Shown piece after piece: positions 56,545 to 64,000 of a stretch of 64,000 bases of DNA (the stretch's first letter is position 1; each line of letters starts with the position of its first letter). The notes beneath the pieces are model-generated. The model was not told where the DNA came from, made no database searches, and worked only from the letters and a program-made list of their open reading frames with translations. The DNA comes from Nostocoides sp. Soil756 (GTDB lineage Bacteria; Actinomycetota; Actinomycetes; Actinomycetales; Dermatophilaceae). The translations under genes were made by a program, and so were the position numbers. The stretch covers positions 775,981 to 839,980 of the forward strand of contig NZ_LMSE01000002.1 of NCBI RefSeq assembly GCF_001428065.1. Direction: 5' to 3'.

Positions 56545-57372
56545 TCAGGCCAGACGGTCGGGGCGCGAGTACACCGAGAAGCGCGGTGCCCGGGTGAAGG
56601 CCACGAGGGTGATGCCGACCTCGGCCGCGAGCTCGACGGCCAGCGACGTGGGGGCGCCGACCGCGACCACGACCGGGATGCCCGCGACCGCCGCCTTCTG
56701 GACGATCTCGAAGCTGGCGCGGGCGCTGACCACGAGCACCGTCCCGGCCAGCGGCAGCTCGCGCTCGCGGGAGAGCGCGCCGACCACCTTGTCGACGGCG
56801 TTGTGCCGCCCTACGTCCTCGCGCACGGCCAGCAGGGTGCCGTCGGCGCCGGCGACCCCGGCGGCGTGGGTCCCACCGGTACGGTCGAACCCGGCCTGGT
56901 GGGTGCGCAGCGCCTCGGGGAGGGCGGCGAGGACGGTGGGGTCGAAGGTGGCGGTGTCGCTCGCGACGTCGAAGCGGCCGGCGGTGCGCACGGCGTCGAC
57001 CGAGGCCGAGCCGCACACCCCGCACGCGCTGGTCATGGCCTCGGTGCGCTCGCGGGCCGGGCGCAGCAGGGACGAGCCGGGCGAGAGGGCGGCCTCGACC
57101 ACGTTGAAGGTCGGGGAGCCGTCGGGGCCGACGTCGGTGCAGTGCATCATCGTCGCCACGTCGGCGGCCGACGCGATCATGCCCTCGGTGAGCAGGTGCC
57201 CGAGGGTGAGGTCGAAGTCGTCGCCGGGCGTGCGCATCGTGGTGGTGACGGCGGCACCGTCGATGCGTACCTCGAGCGGCTCCTCGACGGCCACGGTGTC
57301 GGGGCGCGACAGCACCGTGCCCCGCACCACGTCGTAGCGGGTGCGGGGCACGCGCGTCGTCACCCGGCCCAT
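56545..57372 (-). CDS. fdhD: Formate dehydrogenase accessory sulfurtransferase FdhD
   Basis: Transfers sulfur from the cysteine desulfurase IscS to the molybdenum cofactor of formate dehydrogenase, 275 aa. The catalytic CxxC is in SACGVCGSASVD at about 118-124. VREDVGRHNAVDKVVG and VVSARASFEIVQKAA are the cofactor-binding signatures. No formate dehydrogenase or molybdopterin gene is visible within the window, so the partner must be elsewhere. ATG 57372 is the probable start; the 135-bp gap to aceE holds nothing recognisable. Confidence 0.92.
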   Translation of the reverse strand: MGRVTTRVPRTRYDVVRGTVLSRPDTVAVEEPLEVRIDGAAVTTTMRTPGDDFDLTLGHLLTEGMIASAADVATMMHCTDVGPDGSPTFNVVEAALSPGSSLLRPARERTEAMTSACGVCGSASVDAVRTAGRFDVASDTATFDPTVLAALPEALRTHQAGFDRTGGTHAAGVAGADGTLLAVREDVGRHNAVDKVVGALSRERELPLAGTVLVVSARASFEIVQKAAVAGIPVVVAVGAPTSLAVELAAEVGITLVAFTRAPRFSVYSRPDRLA

Positions 57373-57436
57373 GGGGGCATCCAAACACACCGCCGGACGC
57401 CGGCGGCCCGTCGGGGCGCTCGGGCAGACTGGCGCC

Positions 57437-57955
57437 ATGTCCGTGCCGCCCGTCAGCCCGTCGTCCGAACCCGTCGTGGTCACCCTGCGCGACGCGGGGC
57501 CGGCCTGGCGCCCGGTGTCGCCGGCGCTGGTGACCGTGCGCCTGGTCGTGCTGGCCGTCGTGCTGGTGCCGCTCCTGCTGGTCTGCGTGGGGCTCGCGCT
57601 GCTCCTCACCCCGTGGGTCTGGCTCGGTGCGGGGGTCCTGGTGCTGGTCGGGGCGTGGGCCGCGTGGGTGGTGCGCCGGCAGGTGTCGGCCATCTCGTGG
57701 GTCGAGCTCGACGACGAGATCGTCATCCGCAAGGGCCGGCTCTTCCGCAGCCTGGTCAGCGTCCCCTACGGCCGGCTGCAGTACGTCGACATCCAGTCCG
57801 GGCCGCTGGCGCGCGCATTCGGGCTGGCGTCGTGCGAGATCCACACCGCGTCCCCCGAGAGCGGCGGCTCCCTGCCGGGGCTGCCGACGGCCGAGGCCGA
57901 GGCGCTGCGCACTCGCCTCGCGGCCCGGGGCGAGGCGCAGCGGGCCGGGCTGTGA
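57437..57955 (+). CDS. PH-domain membrane protein (DUF304, bPH2)
   Basis: 172 aa with two transmembrane helices (LVTVRLVVLAVVLVPLLLVC, LGAGVLVLVGAWAAWVV) and a C-terminal bacterial PH domain (ELDDEIVIRKGRLFRSLVSV, YGRLQYVDIQSGPLARAFGL). CAGACT lies 6 nt before ATG 57437. It overlaps the next gene by GTGA and resembles the B. subtilis YdbS/YdbT pair, membrane proteins linked to resistance to antimicrobial peptides. The role here is unproven. Confidence 0.82.
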   Translation: MSVPPVSPSSEPVVVTLRDAGPAWRPVSPALVTVRLVVLAVVLVPLLLVCVGLALLLTPWVWLGAGVLVLVGAWAAWVVRRQVSAISWVELDDEIVIRKGRLFRSLVSVPYGRLQYVDIQSGPLARAFGLASCEIHTASPESGGSLPGLPTAEAEALRTRLAARGEAQRAGL

Positions 57956-59529
57956 CCGACGTGCCACCGGGTGCGACCGCCGCCGCACCGGCCGACGAGG
58001 ACTGGCAGCGCCTGCATCCGCTCTCCCCGCTGCTCCGGGGCGGGGTCGTCCTGCTCGCCGTGCTCGGCTACGCCGCGAGCCGCGTCGTCGACCGCGTCCT
58101 CCCGGCCGCGGACGGTGGTCCGTCCGGTGGCGCACCCGACGAGGCCGCGGTCGTGCTCGAGCATCCCCTCCTCGCCCTGGCCGCCCTCCTGCTGGTCATC
58201 GCAGGCGTCGCGACCGTCGGGTGGGTCAGCTGGCGCTTCTCGCGCTTCCGCGTCGCCCGGGGCCAGCTCGAGCTGCGCTCCGGCGTGCTCTACCGCCAGC
58301 ACCGGCAGGTCCCGCTCGAACGGGTGCAGGCGGTCGAGACCACCCGCCCGCTACTCGCCCGCCTGCTCGGACTGTCGCAGGTCGTCGTGCAGTCGGCCGG
58401 GGGCGCCGACTCCCACCTCACCCTCGCCTACTTGGGCGCCGGTCGGGCCGAGGAGGTGCGGGCCCACCTGCTCGACCTCGCCGGCCGTGCCGACGAGCGC
58501 GGCCCGGGGGCCGGCGCAGGGGGAGGGGGCGCACCGGCCACGCCGAGCGACGGCGCGGGGCCGGCGCGGGTCGCCGGGCGCTCACGGGACGAGGGCGTGC
58601 CCGTGCTCGACGTCCCCAACGGGCGGCTGTTCGTCGCCACCCTCCTGCACCCGGCCACCCTCGTCCTCGGGCTGGTGGTCCTGGGGCTGCTGGTGGCGGC
58701 CGCGGTGACGGGACTGGGGGCGGGGGTGCTGGCCGGCGCGCCCGCCTTGGTGCCGGTGGTGTTCGGCCTGGCCGTGGGGCGGGTCAAGGAGCTCCTGGTG
58801 CACGGCAACTTCGCGCTGTCGCGCACCGACACGGCGCTGCGGGTGCGGCACGGGCTCACCGAGCTGCGGGCCTCCAGCGTGCCGCTGCACCGGGTGCAGG
58901 CGGTCGAGGCCCTCCAACCGCTGTGGTGGCGCCCGTTCGGGTGGTGGCGGGTGCGCGTCAACGTCGCCGGCGTCCGGTCCGACGGGTCCGACGGCAACGA
59001 CCAGACCACCCTGCTGCCGGTCGGCACGCTGGGCGACGCGCTGCGGGTGCTGGCCACCCTCGGCGTGCGGCCGGACGACCCGTTCGTCGTCGCCGCGCTC
59101 GAGGGCGACGGCGGGGAGCCCGGATGGGTCGGGCCGCCGCGCGCGGCCAGGGTCCTCGACCCGTGGTCGTGGCGGCGCTCGGGCTATGCCGTGTCCGACA
59201 CCGCGCTGCACCTGCGCAGCGGGCGCTGGTCGCGCAGCGCCGTCGTCGTGCCGCACGCACGGGTGCAGTCGCTCGCGCTCGAGCAGGGCCCGGTCCAGGC
59301 CCGGCTGGGGCTCGCAACGGGTCGGGTGGTGTCGACCCCGGGGCCGGTGTCGGCCCGGGCCGCGCACCTGCGCACGGGCGACGCCGAGGCCTTCCTCGCG
59401 CTCGTGGGCGCCCGGGCCCGCGAGGCTCGCCGCGCCGTCCCCGCCGCAGGCCCCCGCCCAGGCGGCAGCATCCTGCCCCCCGACCCCGCCGAAACGGTTG
59501 CGCGCCGCGGCACGCCGTTGGTGGACTAG
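57952..59529 (+). CDS. Multi-PH-domain membrane protein (YdbT-like)
   Basis: 525 aa partner of the preceding gene. It contains three DUF304 PH modules: about 85-165 (FRVARGQLELRSGVLYRQHR, VPLERVQAVETTRPLLARLL), about 270-350 (FALSRTDTALRVRHGLTELR, VPLHRVQAVEALQPLWW) and about 400-490 (YAVSDTALHLRSGRWSRSAV, VVPHARVQSLALEQGPVQAR). Four transmembrane helices lie in two pairs, at about 25-80 and 225-270. A Gly/Ala-rich linker lies near 180-205. The repeated R-V-Q core is the family hallmark. Function is inferred only. Confidence 0.82.
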   Translation: MTDVPPGATAAAPADEDWQRLHPLSPLLRGGVVLLAVLGYAASRVVDRVLPAADGGPSGGAPDEAAVVLEHPLLALAALLLVIAGVATVGWVSWRFSRFRVARGQLELRSGVLYRQHRQVPLERVQAVETTRPLLARLLGLSQVVVQSAGGADSHLTLAYLGAGRAEEVRAHLLDLAGRADERGPGAGAGGGGAPATPSDGAGPARVAGRSRDEGVPVLDVPNGRLFVATLLHPATLVLGLVVLGLLVAAAVTGLGAGVLAGAPALVPVVFGLAVGRVKELLVHGNFALSRTDTALRVRHGLTELRASSVPLHRVQAVEALQPLWWRPFGWWRVRVNVAGVRSDGSDGNDQTTLLPVGTLGDALRVLATLGVRPDDPFVVAALEGDGGEPGWVGPPRAARVLDPWSWRRSGYAVSDTALHLRSGRWSRSAVVVPHARVQSLALEQGPVQARLGLATGRVVSTPGPVSARAAHLRTGDAEAFLALVGARAREARRAVPAAGPRPGGSILPPDPAETVARRGTPLVD

Positions 59530-59566
59530 TGCACCGCACGGCAGCCGATGTGAGAGGTTTGGACGC

Positions 59567-60007
59567 GTGAACACCCCCGCCCCGCCCCCGGTCGACCCAG
59601 GGTCGGCGGGCTCCGGCGCCGTCGAACGGCTCGGTTTCGCCCCCGACCAGGTGGTCCAGGAGTTCGGCTACGACGCCGACGTCGACGACGCCTTCCGCCT
59701 CGCGGTCGAGCAGGCCTGTGGGGCCGAGATGGAGGACGACGAGTACACCGGCGTGGCCGATGCCGTCCTGCTGTGGTTCCGTCCCGACGACGGCGACCTC
59801 GGCGACGCGCTCGTCGACATGGTCGGGGTGCTCCAGGAGGGGGGCTTCGTGGTGCTGCTGACCCCGCGCGGCGAGGACGAGGTCGACGCCAGCGACATCG
59901 ACGAGGCGGCGGTCGTCACCGGCCTGCACCTGTCCGGCACGTTCAACGCGGCCGACTCCTGGCGCGCCCACAAGCTGGTCGCGCCCAAGAGCGCCGCGCG
60001 GCGCTGA
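59567..60007 (+). CDS. DUF3052 domain protein
   Basis: 146 aa, acidic, actinobacterial family of unknown function. ERLGFAPDQVVQEFGYDADV, AVEQACGAEMEDDEYTGVAD and TFNAADSWRAHKLVAPK are typical. GTG 59567 follows AGGTTT by 6-7 nt. In many actinobacteria it sits beside aceE and a peroxiredoxin; here both are close, which supports orthology though not a function. Confidence 0.85.
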   Translation: MNTPAPPPVDPGSAGSGAVERLGFAPDQVVQEFGYDADVDDAFRLAVEQACGAEMEDDEYTGVADAVLLWFRPDDGDLGDALVDMVGVLQEGGFVVLLTPRGEDEVDASDIDEAAVVTGLHLSGTFNAADSWRAHKLVAPKSAARR

Positions 60008-60085
60008 GCCCCGCTCCCGGCGGCGACGTCGGACCCGTGCGGGTGTGGCGGCCACCAGCCGCCGGTGCCTGGCAGGATGGGTCCC

Positions 60086-60565
60086 ATGAGCGCCCCTGAC
60101 CAGCCCCTCGGCGTCGGAGACCTCGCGCCCGACTTCACCCTCAGGGACCAGAACGGCGCCGACGTCACCCTCTCCGAGCTGACCGCCACCCACACCGTGG
60201 TGGTCGTCTTCTACCCCTGGGCGTTCTCGGGCATCTGCACCGGCGAGCTCGACGAGATCCGCGACCACCTCGAGCGCTTCGTCAGCGACGACCTCCAGGT
60301 GGTGTGCATCTCCTGCGACGCGGTCTACAGCGTGCGCGCCTGGGCCGACATCCAGGGCTACTTCTTCCCGCTGCTCTCCGACGCGTGGCCGCACGGCAGC
60401 GTCGCGCGGGCCTACGGGGTGCTGGACGAGAGCACCGGTGCCGCGCTGCGGGGCACCTTCCTGGTCGGGCGCGACGGGCGGATCGCCTGGACCCTGGTCA
60501 ACGGGCCCGGTGAGCCCCGCGACTTCAGCAGGCTCCGGCTCGAGGGCGCGGGCCTGTCCGCCTGA
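60086..60565 (+). CDS. ahpE: Peroxiredoxin, AhpE type
   Basis: One-cysteine-type thiol peroxidase, 159 aa. The peroxidatic cysteine is in YPWAFSGICTGELDEI at about residue 47, matching the mycobacterial AhpE form (FTGICQGEL). ISCDAVYSVRAWADIQGYFF and the C-terminal GTFLVGRDGRIAWTLVNGPG are conserved. CAGGAT lies 7 nt before ATG 60086; the ATG 60065 upstream was rejected. It reduces peroxides and peroxynitrite with mycothiol/mycoredoxin in relatives. Confidence 0.92.
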   Translation: MSAPDQPLGVGDLAPDFTLRDQNGADVTLSELTATHTVVVVFYPWAFSGICTGELDEIRDHLERFVSDDLQVVCISCDAVYSVRAWADIQGYFFPLLSDAWPHGSVARAYGVLDESTGAALRGTFLVGRDGRIAWTLVNGPGEPRDFSRLRLEGAGLSA

Positions 60566-60654
60566 GCGGCCGTCCCGAGGTCGCCGGGCCGGGCGCGCCG
60601 ACCTGCCACAATGTCGGCGCGGCCGGATCCCCCCGTGGCAGGGTGGGCGGCCGA

Positions 60655-60727
60655 GGGCCTGTAGCTCAGCTGGTAGAGCGCCGCGTTTACACCGCGTCGG
60701 TCGTCGGTTCGATCCCGGCCGGGCCCA
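60655..60727 (+). tRNA. tRNA-Val (anticodon TAC)
   Basis: The cloverleaf has acceptor GGGCCTG/CGGGCCC (with one G-T pair), D-arm AGCTCAGCTGGTAGAGC, anticodon loop TTTACAC (anticodon 60688-60690) and T-arm GGTTCGATCCC. Discriminator A; CCA is not encoded. The nif3 start codon begins two bases after the discriminator, at 60729, so the two share a transcript. Confidence 0.96.
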
Positions 60728-60728
60728 C

Positions 60729-61580
60729 GTGAGCGACGATGCACCCCTGACCCTGCGGGAGGTGCTCGACGTGCTCGAGCGGCTCTACCCGCCGGGCACC
60801 GCACAGTCGTGGGACCGGGTGGGGCTCGTGACCGGCGACCTCGACCAGCCGGTCCGGCGGGTCCACCTGGCCGTCGACCCGACGCTGGCCGTCGTCGCCG
60901 AGGCCCGCGACTTGGGCGCCGACCTGCTGCTGACCCACCACCCCCTGCTGCTGCGCGGGGTGCACTCGGTGGCCACGACGTCGGCCAAGGGGGCGACCGT
61001 CACCGACCTCGTCGTCGGCGACGTCGCCCTCTACGTGGCGCACACCAACGCCGACGTCGCCGCGGAGGGGGTGTGCGTGGCCCTCGCCGAGGCGTGCGGG
61101 CTGGATGCCGTCGAACCGCTCTCCCTCGTCGAGGACCAGCCGCTGGGGCGCGTGGGCGACCTGCCGGCTGCCATGCCGCTGCGGGCGTTCGTCGAGGGGC
61201 TGGCGGCGCGGCTGCCGGCGACCGCGGTGGGTCTTCGGGTGGCGGGACCTCCGGAGGCCGAGGTCCGCCGGGTGGCGGTGCTGGGCGGCGCCGGCGACGA
61301 CCAGCTCGACGCCGTCCGCGCCAGCAGGGCGGACGTCTACGTGACGGCCGACCTGCGTCACCATCGCGTGCTCGAGGTCCGCGAGGAGTCGCGCGGCGGG
61401 CCGCCGTACCTGGTCGACGCCGGGCACTGGGCCAGCGAGCAGGTGTGGCTGGCCCGGGCGGAGCGGGCGCTGCGCGCGGGGCTCGGTGACGCCGCCACTA
61501 GGGTGGAGACCCACATCAGCACCGTGCGCACCGACCCCTGGACGTTCGTCGTCGGTGCCGACGAAAGAGGTACCCCGTGA
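60729..61580 (+). CDS. Nif3-like dinuclear metal centre protein
   Basis: YbgI/Nif3 family hexamer with two metals per subunit, 283 aa; suggested roles include GTP cyclohydrolase-like chemistry, unproven. Metal motifs are LLTHHPLLLRG (HH) and VAHTNADVA, with a C-terminal VDAGHWASEQVWL (H..E). GTG 60729 (MSDDAPLTLREVLDVLERLY) gives the normal N-terminus, and no alternative start fits. This start lies one base past the tRNA-Val 3' end, so the 5' UTR is the tRNA itself. It overlaps the next gene by GTGA. Confidence 0.9.
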   Translation: MSDDAPLTLREVLDVLERLYPPGTAQSWDRVGLVTGDLDQPVRRVHLAVDPTLAVVAEARDLGADLLLTHHPLLLRGVHSVATTSAKGATVTDLVVGDVALYVAHTNADVAAEGVCVALAEACGLDAVEPLSLVEDQPLGRVGDLPAAMPLRAFVEGLAARLPATAVGLRVAGPPEAEVRRVAVLGGAGDDQLDAVRASRADVYVTADLRHHRVLEVREESRGGPPYLVDAGHWASEQVWLARAERALRAGLGDAATRVETHISTVRTDPWTFVVGADERGTP

Positions 61581-62317
61581 GAGCCGAGCCCACCCGCCAG
61601 CTGCGGCTGCTCGACCTCCAGGCGGTCGACACCCGGCTCGACCAGATCGCCCACGCGAAGCGCACCCTGCCGCAGCTCGCCGAGCTCGCCGACCTCGAGG
61701 GCAAGGCCCGGTTGATCGACGACCAGCTGGTGCGCTCGCGCACCGAGCTCGACGACGTGCAGCGCGAGGTCGCCCGGGCCGAGTCCGACGTGCAACTGGT
61801 CCGCGACCGCGCCGCTCGCGACCAGGCCCGTCTCGACGCCGGCACCGGCACCGCCAAGGACCTCCAGGCCATCCAGCACGAGCTCGCCTCGCTGGCCCGG
61901 CGCCAGAGCGACCTCGAGGAGGTCGAGCTCGAGGTGATGGAGCGCGCCGAGGCCGCCGAGCACGACGTGCGCGAGCTCGAGCGCGGTCGCAGCGAGCTGA
62001 CCGAGCGCATCCGCGCGCTCGAGGCCGCCCGCGACGAGGCGCTGGCGCGGCTCGACGCCGAGGCCGGGCAGGTGGCGGCGCCGCGTGACCGTCTCGTCGG
62101 CGACGTGGGTGAGGACCTGGTGACCCTGTACGAGAAGATCCGTGCGGGCTCCGGCGGGATGGGTGCTGCGGAGCTGCGCCAGCGCCGCTGCGGCGGGTGC
62201 CAGCTCGACATCAACCCCGTCGAGCTCCAGCGTCTGCGCTCGGCCCCCGAGGACGAGGTCCTGCGCTGCGAGGAGTGCCGCCGCATCCTGGTGCGCACCG
62301 CCGAGTCCGGGCTGTGA
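61577..62317 (+). CDS. Coiled-coil zinc-ribbon protein (DUF164 / C4-type)
   Basis: 246 aa. Residues 5-170 form a long antiparallel coiled coil (LRLLDLQAVDTRLDQIAHAK, IQHELASLARRQSDLEEVEL, DVRELERGRSELTERIRALE). The C-terminus is a C4 zinc ribbon, RRCGGCQLDINP and VLRCEECRRILVR. The family is widespread and thought to bind nucleic acid; its role is uncertain. It overlaps both neighbours by GTGA in the conserved nif3-DUF164-rnhA order. Confidence 0.88.
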   Translation: MRAEPTRQLRLLDLQAVDTRLDQIAHAKRTLPQLAELADLEGKARLIDDQLVRSRTELDDVQREVARAESDVQLVRDRAARDQARLDAGTGTAKDLQAIQHELASLARRQSDLEEVELEVMERAEAAEHDVRELERGRSELTERIRALEAARDEALARLDAEAGQVAAPRDRLVGDVGEDLVTLYEKIRAGSGGMGAAELRQRRCGGCQLDINPVELQRLRSAPEDEVLRCEECRRILVRTAESGL

Positions 62318-63273
62318 GCCGACGCCTCACCGTCGAGGCCGATGGTGGGTCGCGGGGCAACCCCGGGGTCGCCGGGTACGGGGCCCTGGTGCGCGACACC
62401 GCGACCGGTGCGCTGTTGGCGGAACGGGCCGAGCCGCTGGGGAAGGTCTCGAACAACGTCGCCGAGTACCGGGGGCTCATCGCCGGCCTGGAGGCGGCCG
62501 CGGCCATCGACCCCGGCGCCACCGTGCTGGTCCGGATGGACTCCAAGCTGGTCGTCGAGCAGATGGCCGGGCGCTGGAAGATCAAGCACGAGGACATGCG
62601 CCGCCTGGCCCTGCAGGCGCGCGACCTGGTGACGGCCATCCGCGACGCCGGCGGCTCGGTGCGCTACGAGTGGATCCCGCGGGCTGAGAACAAGGACGCC
62701 GACGCGCTCTCGAACGACGGGATGGACGGGCTGACCGTCGACCGCCGTCACGACGGCGGCGGCGCGTCGTCGGACGCGGCCGGGGACGAGGCGGTCGTGG
62801 AGGGCTCGCCGGCCGCCGGGGTCGGCGGTGCGTGTGCCCCGGTGCCGCGCCGGGCTGGTACGCCGGTGCGGGTGGTCCTGGTGGCCGGCGCCGGGTCGGA
62901 CACCGCCCGGTCGGCCGCGGCCGCGTCGGTGCAGCGCCTGCTCGGCGGTGCCCCGCGCTGCCTGGTCACCGCGCCGGCCGACGACGCGGTCGAGACCGCG
63001 GCCGAGGTGGGTGACGTCCTGGGCGTGGGCCCGGTCGTCGACGCCGCCTGGTCGCGTGCCGCCGACGTGGTGGACGCCTGGGACCGTGTGGTCGCGCGCG
63101 GTGGCACGACCGTCGTGGTGTGCCCGGTCGAGATCGTGCAGGCGGTGCTGGCCCACGTGCTGGGCATGCCCGACGAGCGTCGGGGCCGGTTGGCCGTGGC
63201 GCCCGGGTCGCTGGCCGGGGTCGAGGTGTGGGGCGAGGACGAGGTGTCGGTCGCGTTCACCAACCGCACCTGA
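62314..63273 (+). CDS. RNase HI with a degenerate histidine-phosphatase-like C-terminal domain
   Basis: 319 aa. The RNase HI domain (1-140) has an intact DEDD set: D10 (EADGGSRGNPG), E51 (NNVAEYRGL), D76 (RMDSKLVVEQ) and D130 (NKDADALSN). Relatives of this gene are fused to a phosphoglycerate-mutase-like phosphatase of about 200 residues. Here a linker (140-182) leads to only about 135 residues in which the RHG motif is replaced by LVAGAGSDTARS and the second histidine motif by VVCPVEIVQAVLAHVLGMP; the GGES core is missing. The phosphatase is therefore predicted dead. The domain order is seen; loss of activity is inferred. Confidence 0.85.
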   Translation: MSRRLTVEADGGSRGNPGVAGYGALVRDTATGALLAERAEPLGKVSNNVAEYRGLIAGLEAAAAIDPGATVLVRMDSKLVVEQMAGRWKIKHEDMRRLALQARDLVTAIRDAGGSVRYEWIPRAENKDADALSNDGMDGLTVDRRHDGGGASSDAAGDEAVVEGSPAAGVGGACAPVPRRAGTPVRVVLVAGAGSDTARSAAAASVQRLLGGAPRCLVTAPADDAVETAAEVGDVLGVGPVVDAAWSRAADVVDAWDRVVARGGTTVVVCPVEIVQAVLAHVLGMPDERRGRLAVAPGSLAGVEVWGEDEVSVAFTNRT

Positions 63274-63286
63274 GCCGGCCGCTCCC

Positions 63287-63760
63287 GTGATCCTGCTGCG
63301 GCCGCTGCGTCTCGACGACCTGGACGCCCTGCTGCCCCTCCAGCGGGAGGGGAGCGTGGCAGCGCTGTCCCACGTCTTCCCGCAGGACGAGCACCCGTTC
63401 CCGACCGAGGAGGTGCGTCGCCGCTGGGTGGCCGAGCTGGCCGACGCCCGGACCGCCTGCCTGGCCGCGGTCCGGTCGGGCGAGCTGGTCGGCTTCGCGG
63501 CGACCCGCGCGGACGAGCTGTTCCACTTCGGGACCGCTGTCTCCACGTGGGGGAGCGGGGTGGCCGGGGTCGTGCACGACGAGGTGGTCGGGCGCCTCCG
63601 GGAGCAGGGGCATCGGCGCGTCTGGCTGCGGGTGTTCGACGAGAACCATCGGGCCATCCGGTTCTACCAGCGGCGCGGCTGGCGGCGCACCGACGAGGTG
63701 TCGTGGTCGCTCTTCCCTCCGCACCCGGTGCTGCGCCGCTTCGAGCTCGACCTCGTCTGA
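63287..63760 (+). CDS. GNAT family N-acetyltransferase
   Basis: 157 aa acetyl-CoA-dependent transferase. LRPLRLDDLDALLPLQREGS is the first helix. The acetyl-CoA loop region is GVVHDEVVGRLREQGHRRVW and the C-terminal motif is ENHRAIRFYQRRGWRRTDEV. GTG 63287 lies 13 bp after the rnhA stop, so it may end that operon. The substrate is unknown. The 108 bp after it hold no gene. Confidence 0.82.
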   Translation: MILLRPLRLDDLDALLPLQREGSVAALSHVFPQDEHPFPTEEVRRRWVAELADARTACLAAVRSGELVGFAATRADELFHFGTAVSTWGSGVAGVVHDEVVGRLREQGHRRVWLRVFDENHRAIRFYQRRGWRRTDEVSWSLFPPHPVLRRFELDLV

Positions 63761-63868
63761 GTGCGACGCCGGCTGAGCCGGACCACCGTGGGGCTGTCCG
63801 TTGGCGAGGAGTACCGGGGGCAACCGGGGTGTGGGCGCCGGTTTCTCCCGGTGTTCGTCGGGCAGCCG

Positions 63869-64000
63869 TCAGAAGGGTGGTGCGGCGTCGACCGGCTCGG
63901 GCGGTCGAGGCGGGAGGCGGTGGGTGGGTTCGGTGATGCGGCGTTTGCCGGTGGGGCTGGTCCAGGTGAGGGTGCCGTCGGGGTCGAGGGTGGGGTGCCA
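63869..64000 (-). CDS. DUF222/HNH family protein, C-terminal end only
   Basis: The last 43 codons of a minus-strand gene running in from the right edge. The reading WHPTLDPDGTLTWTSPTGKR followed by a proline-rich end PPFstop is the usual C-terminus of DUF222-HNH proteins (DGTLxWTSPTGRxY). It is a different subtype from the gene at 9078, whose tail lacks this motif. Confidence 0.75.
   Translation of the reverse strand, partial: WHPTLDPDGTLTWTSPTGKRRITEPTHRLPPRPPEPVDAAPPF

Noticed and set aside
53614..59529. A 1971-codon open frame on the plus strand
   Set aside because: It is antisense to aceE and fdhD for most of its length and only its end (from GTG 57952) is the PH-domain gene. The predicted sequence is Arg/Val/Gly/Asp-rich low-complexity text, typical of the opposite frame of high-GC genes.

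Overview
The window is about 73% GC and dense with codons ending in G or C. It carries single-copy actinobacterial housekeeping blocks: phoH-ybeY-corC-era, recO-uppS, zur-znuBCA, glyS, dgt-dnaG, fasR-fabD-fabH-acpP-fabF, furA-katG, aceE-DUF3052-ahpE and nif3-DUF164-rnhA. The gene set fits a member of the Micrococcales; the DUF222/HNH genes and overall content suggest Intrasporangiaceae/Dermatophilaceae (Janibacter, Knoellia, Phycicoccus relatives). The genus is inference. It looks like chromosomal core with small accessory insertions; no phage, insertion sequence or CRISPR array is visible.

Layout. 1-4844: a SigE-family sigma factor cut by the window edge, a HIT protein, and the overlapping phoH-ybeY-corC-era operon. 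4854-12848: an accessory stretch with two tandem LuxR-type regulators, a highly structured region before asd, a decayed regulator and an unassigned remnant (7591-8939), a DUF222/HNH protein, an acyl-CoA-binding protein, a double GNAT protein and ACC deaminase. 12932-17170: leuA with a Leu-codon leader peptide, AlkB-like and AlkA-like DNA repair genes, and an SDR. 17242-22193: recO-uppS, then the convergent zinc-uptake operon znuA-znuC-znuB-zur with a long Zur-type operator over the znuA start. 22266-33605: glyS, a sigma-like/membrane fusion protein, a sulfurtransferase, a frameshifted reductase, a hydrolase overlapping dusB, ydeI-like, dgt, dnaG. 33691-41729: tRNA-Asn, the gluABCD glutamate transporter, an amine-oxidase-like flavoprotein, and a three-gene operon for hydroxyacid oxidase, amidase and SDR. 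41913-48769: tRNA-Met, DUF3145 and the type II fatty acid synthase cluster with its PucR-type activator gene. 48824-53504: argG, furA-katG and a thiamine-binding-like protein. 53626-64000: aceE, fdhD, two PH-domain membrane proteins, DUF3052, AhpE, tRNA-Val fused to nif3, a zinc-ribbon protein, RNase HI with a degenerate phosphatase tail, a GNAT, and the end of a second DUF222/HNH gene.

Genes are joined mostly by 4-nt ATGA/GTGA overlaps. Many operon-first genes have a TANNNT hexamer 6-9 nt before the start codon, which points to leaderless mRNAs. The most interesting points are: the nif3 start codon one base after a tRNA-Val; a vestigial sigma factor fused to a membrane segment and a large C-terminal domain; an RNase HI whose phosphatase domain has lost its catalytic motifs; a repeat/hairpin array upstream of asd; and the leuA leader peptide. 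Two genes (26442-27053 and 42757-43313) carry single-base frameshifts in C/G runs and may be sequencing errors.
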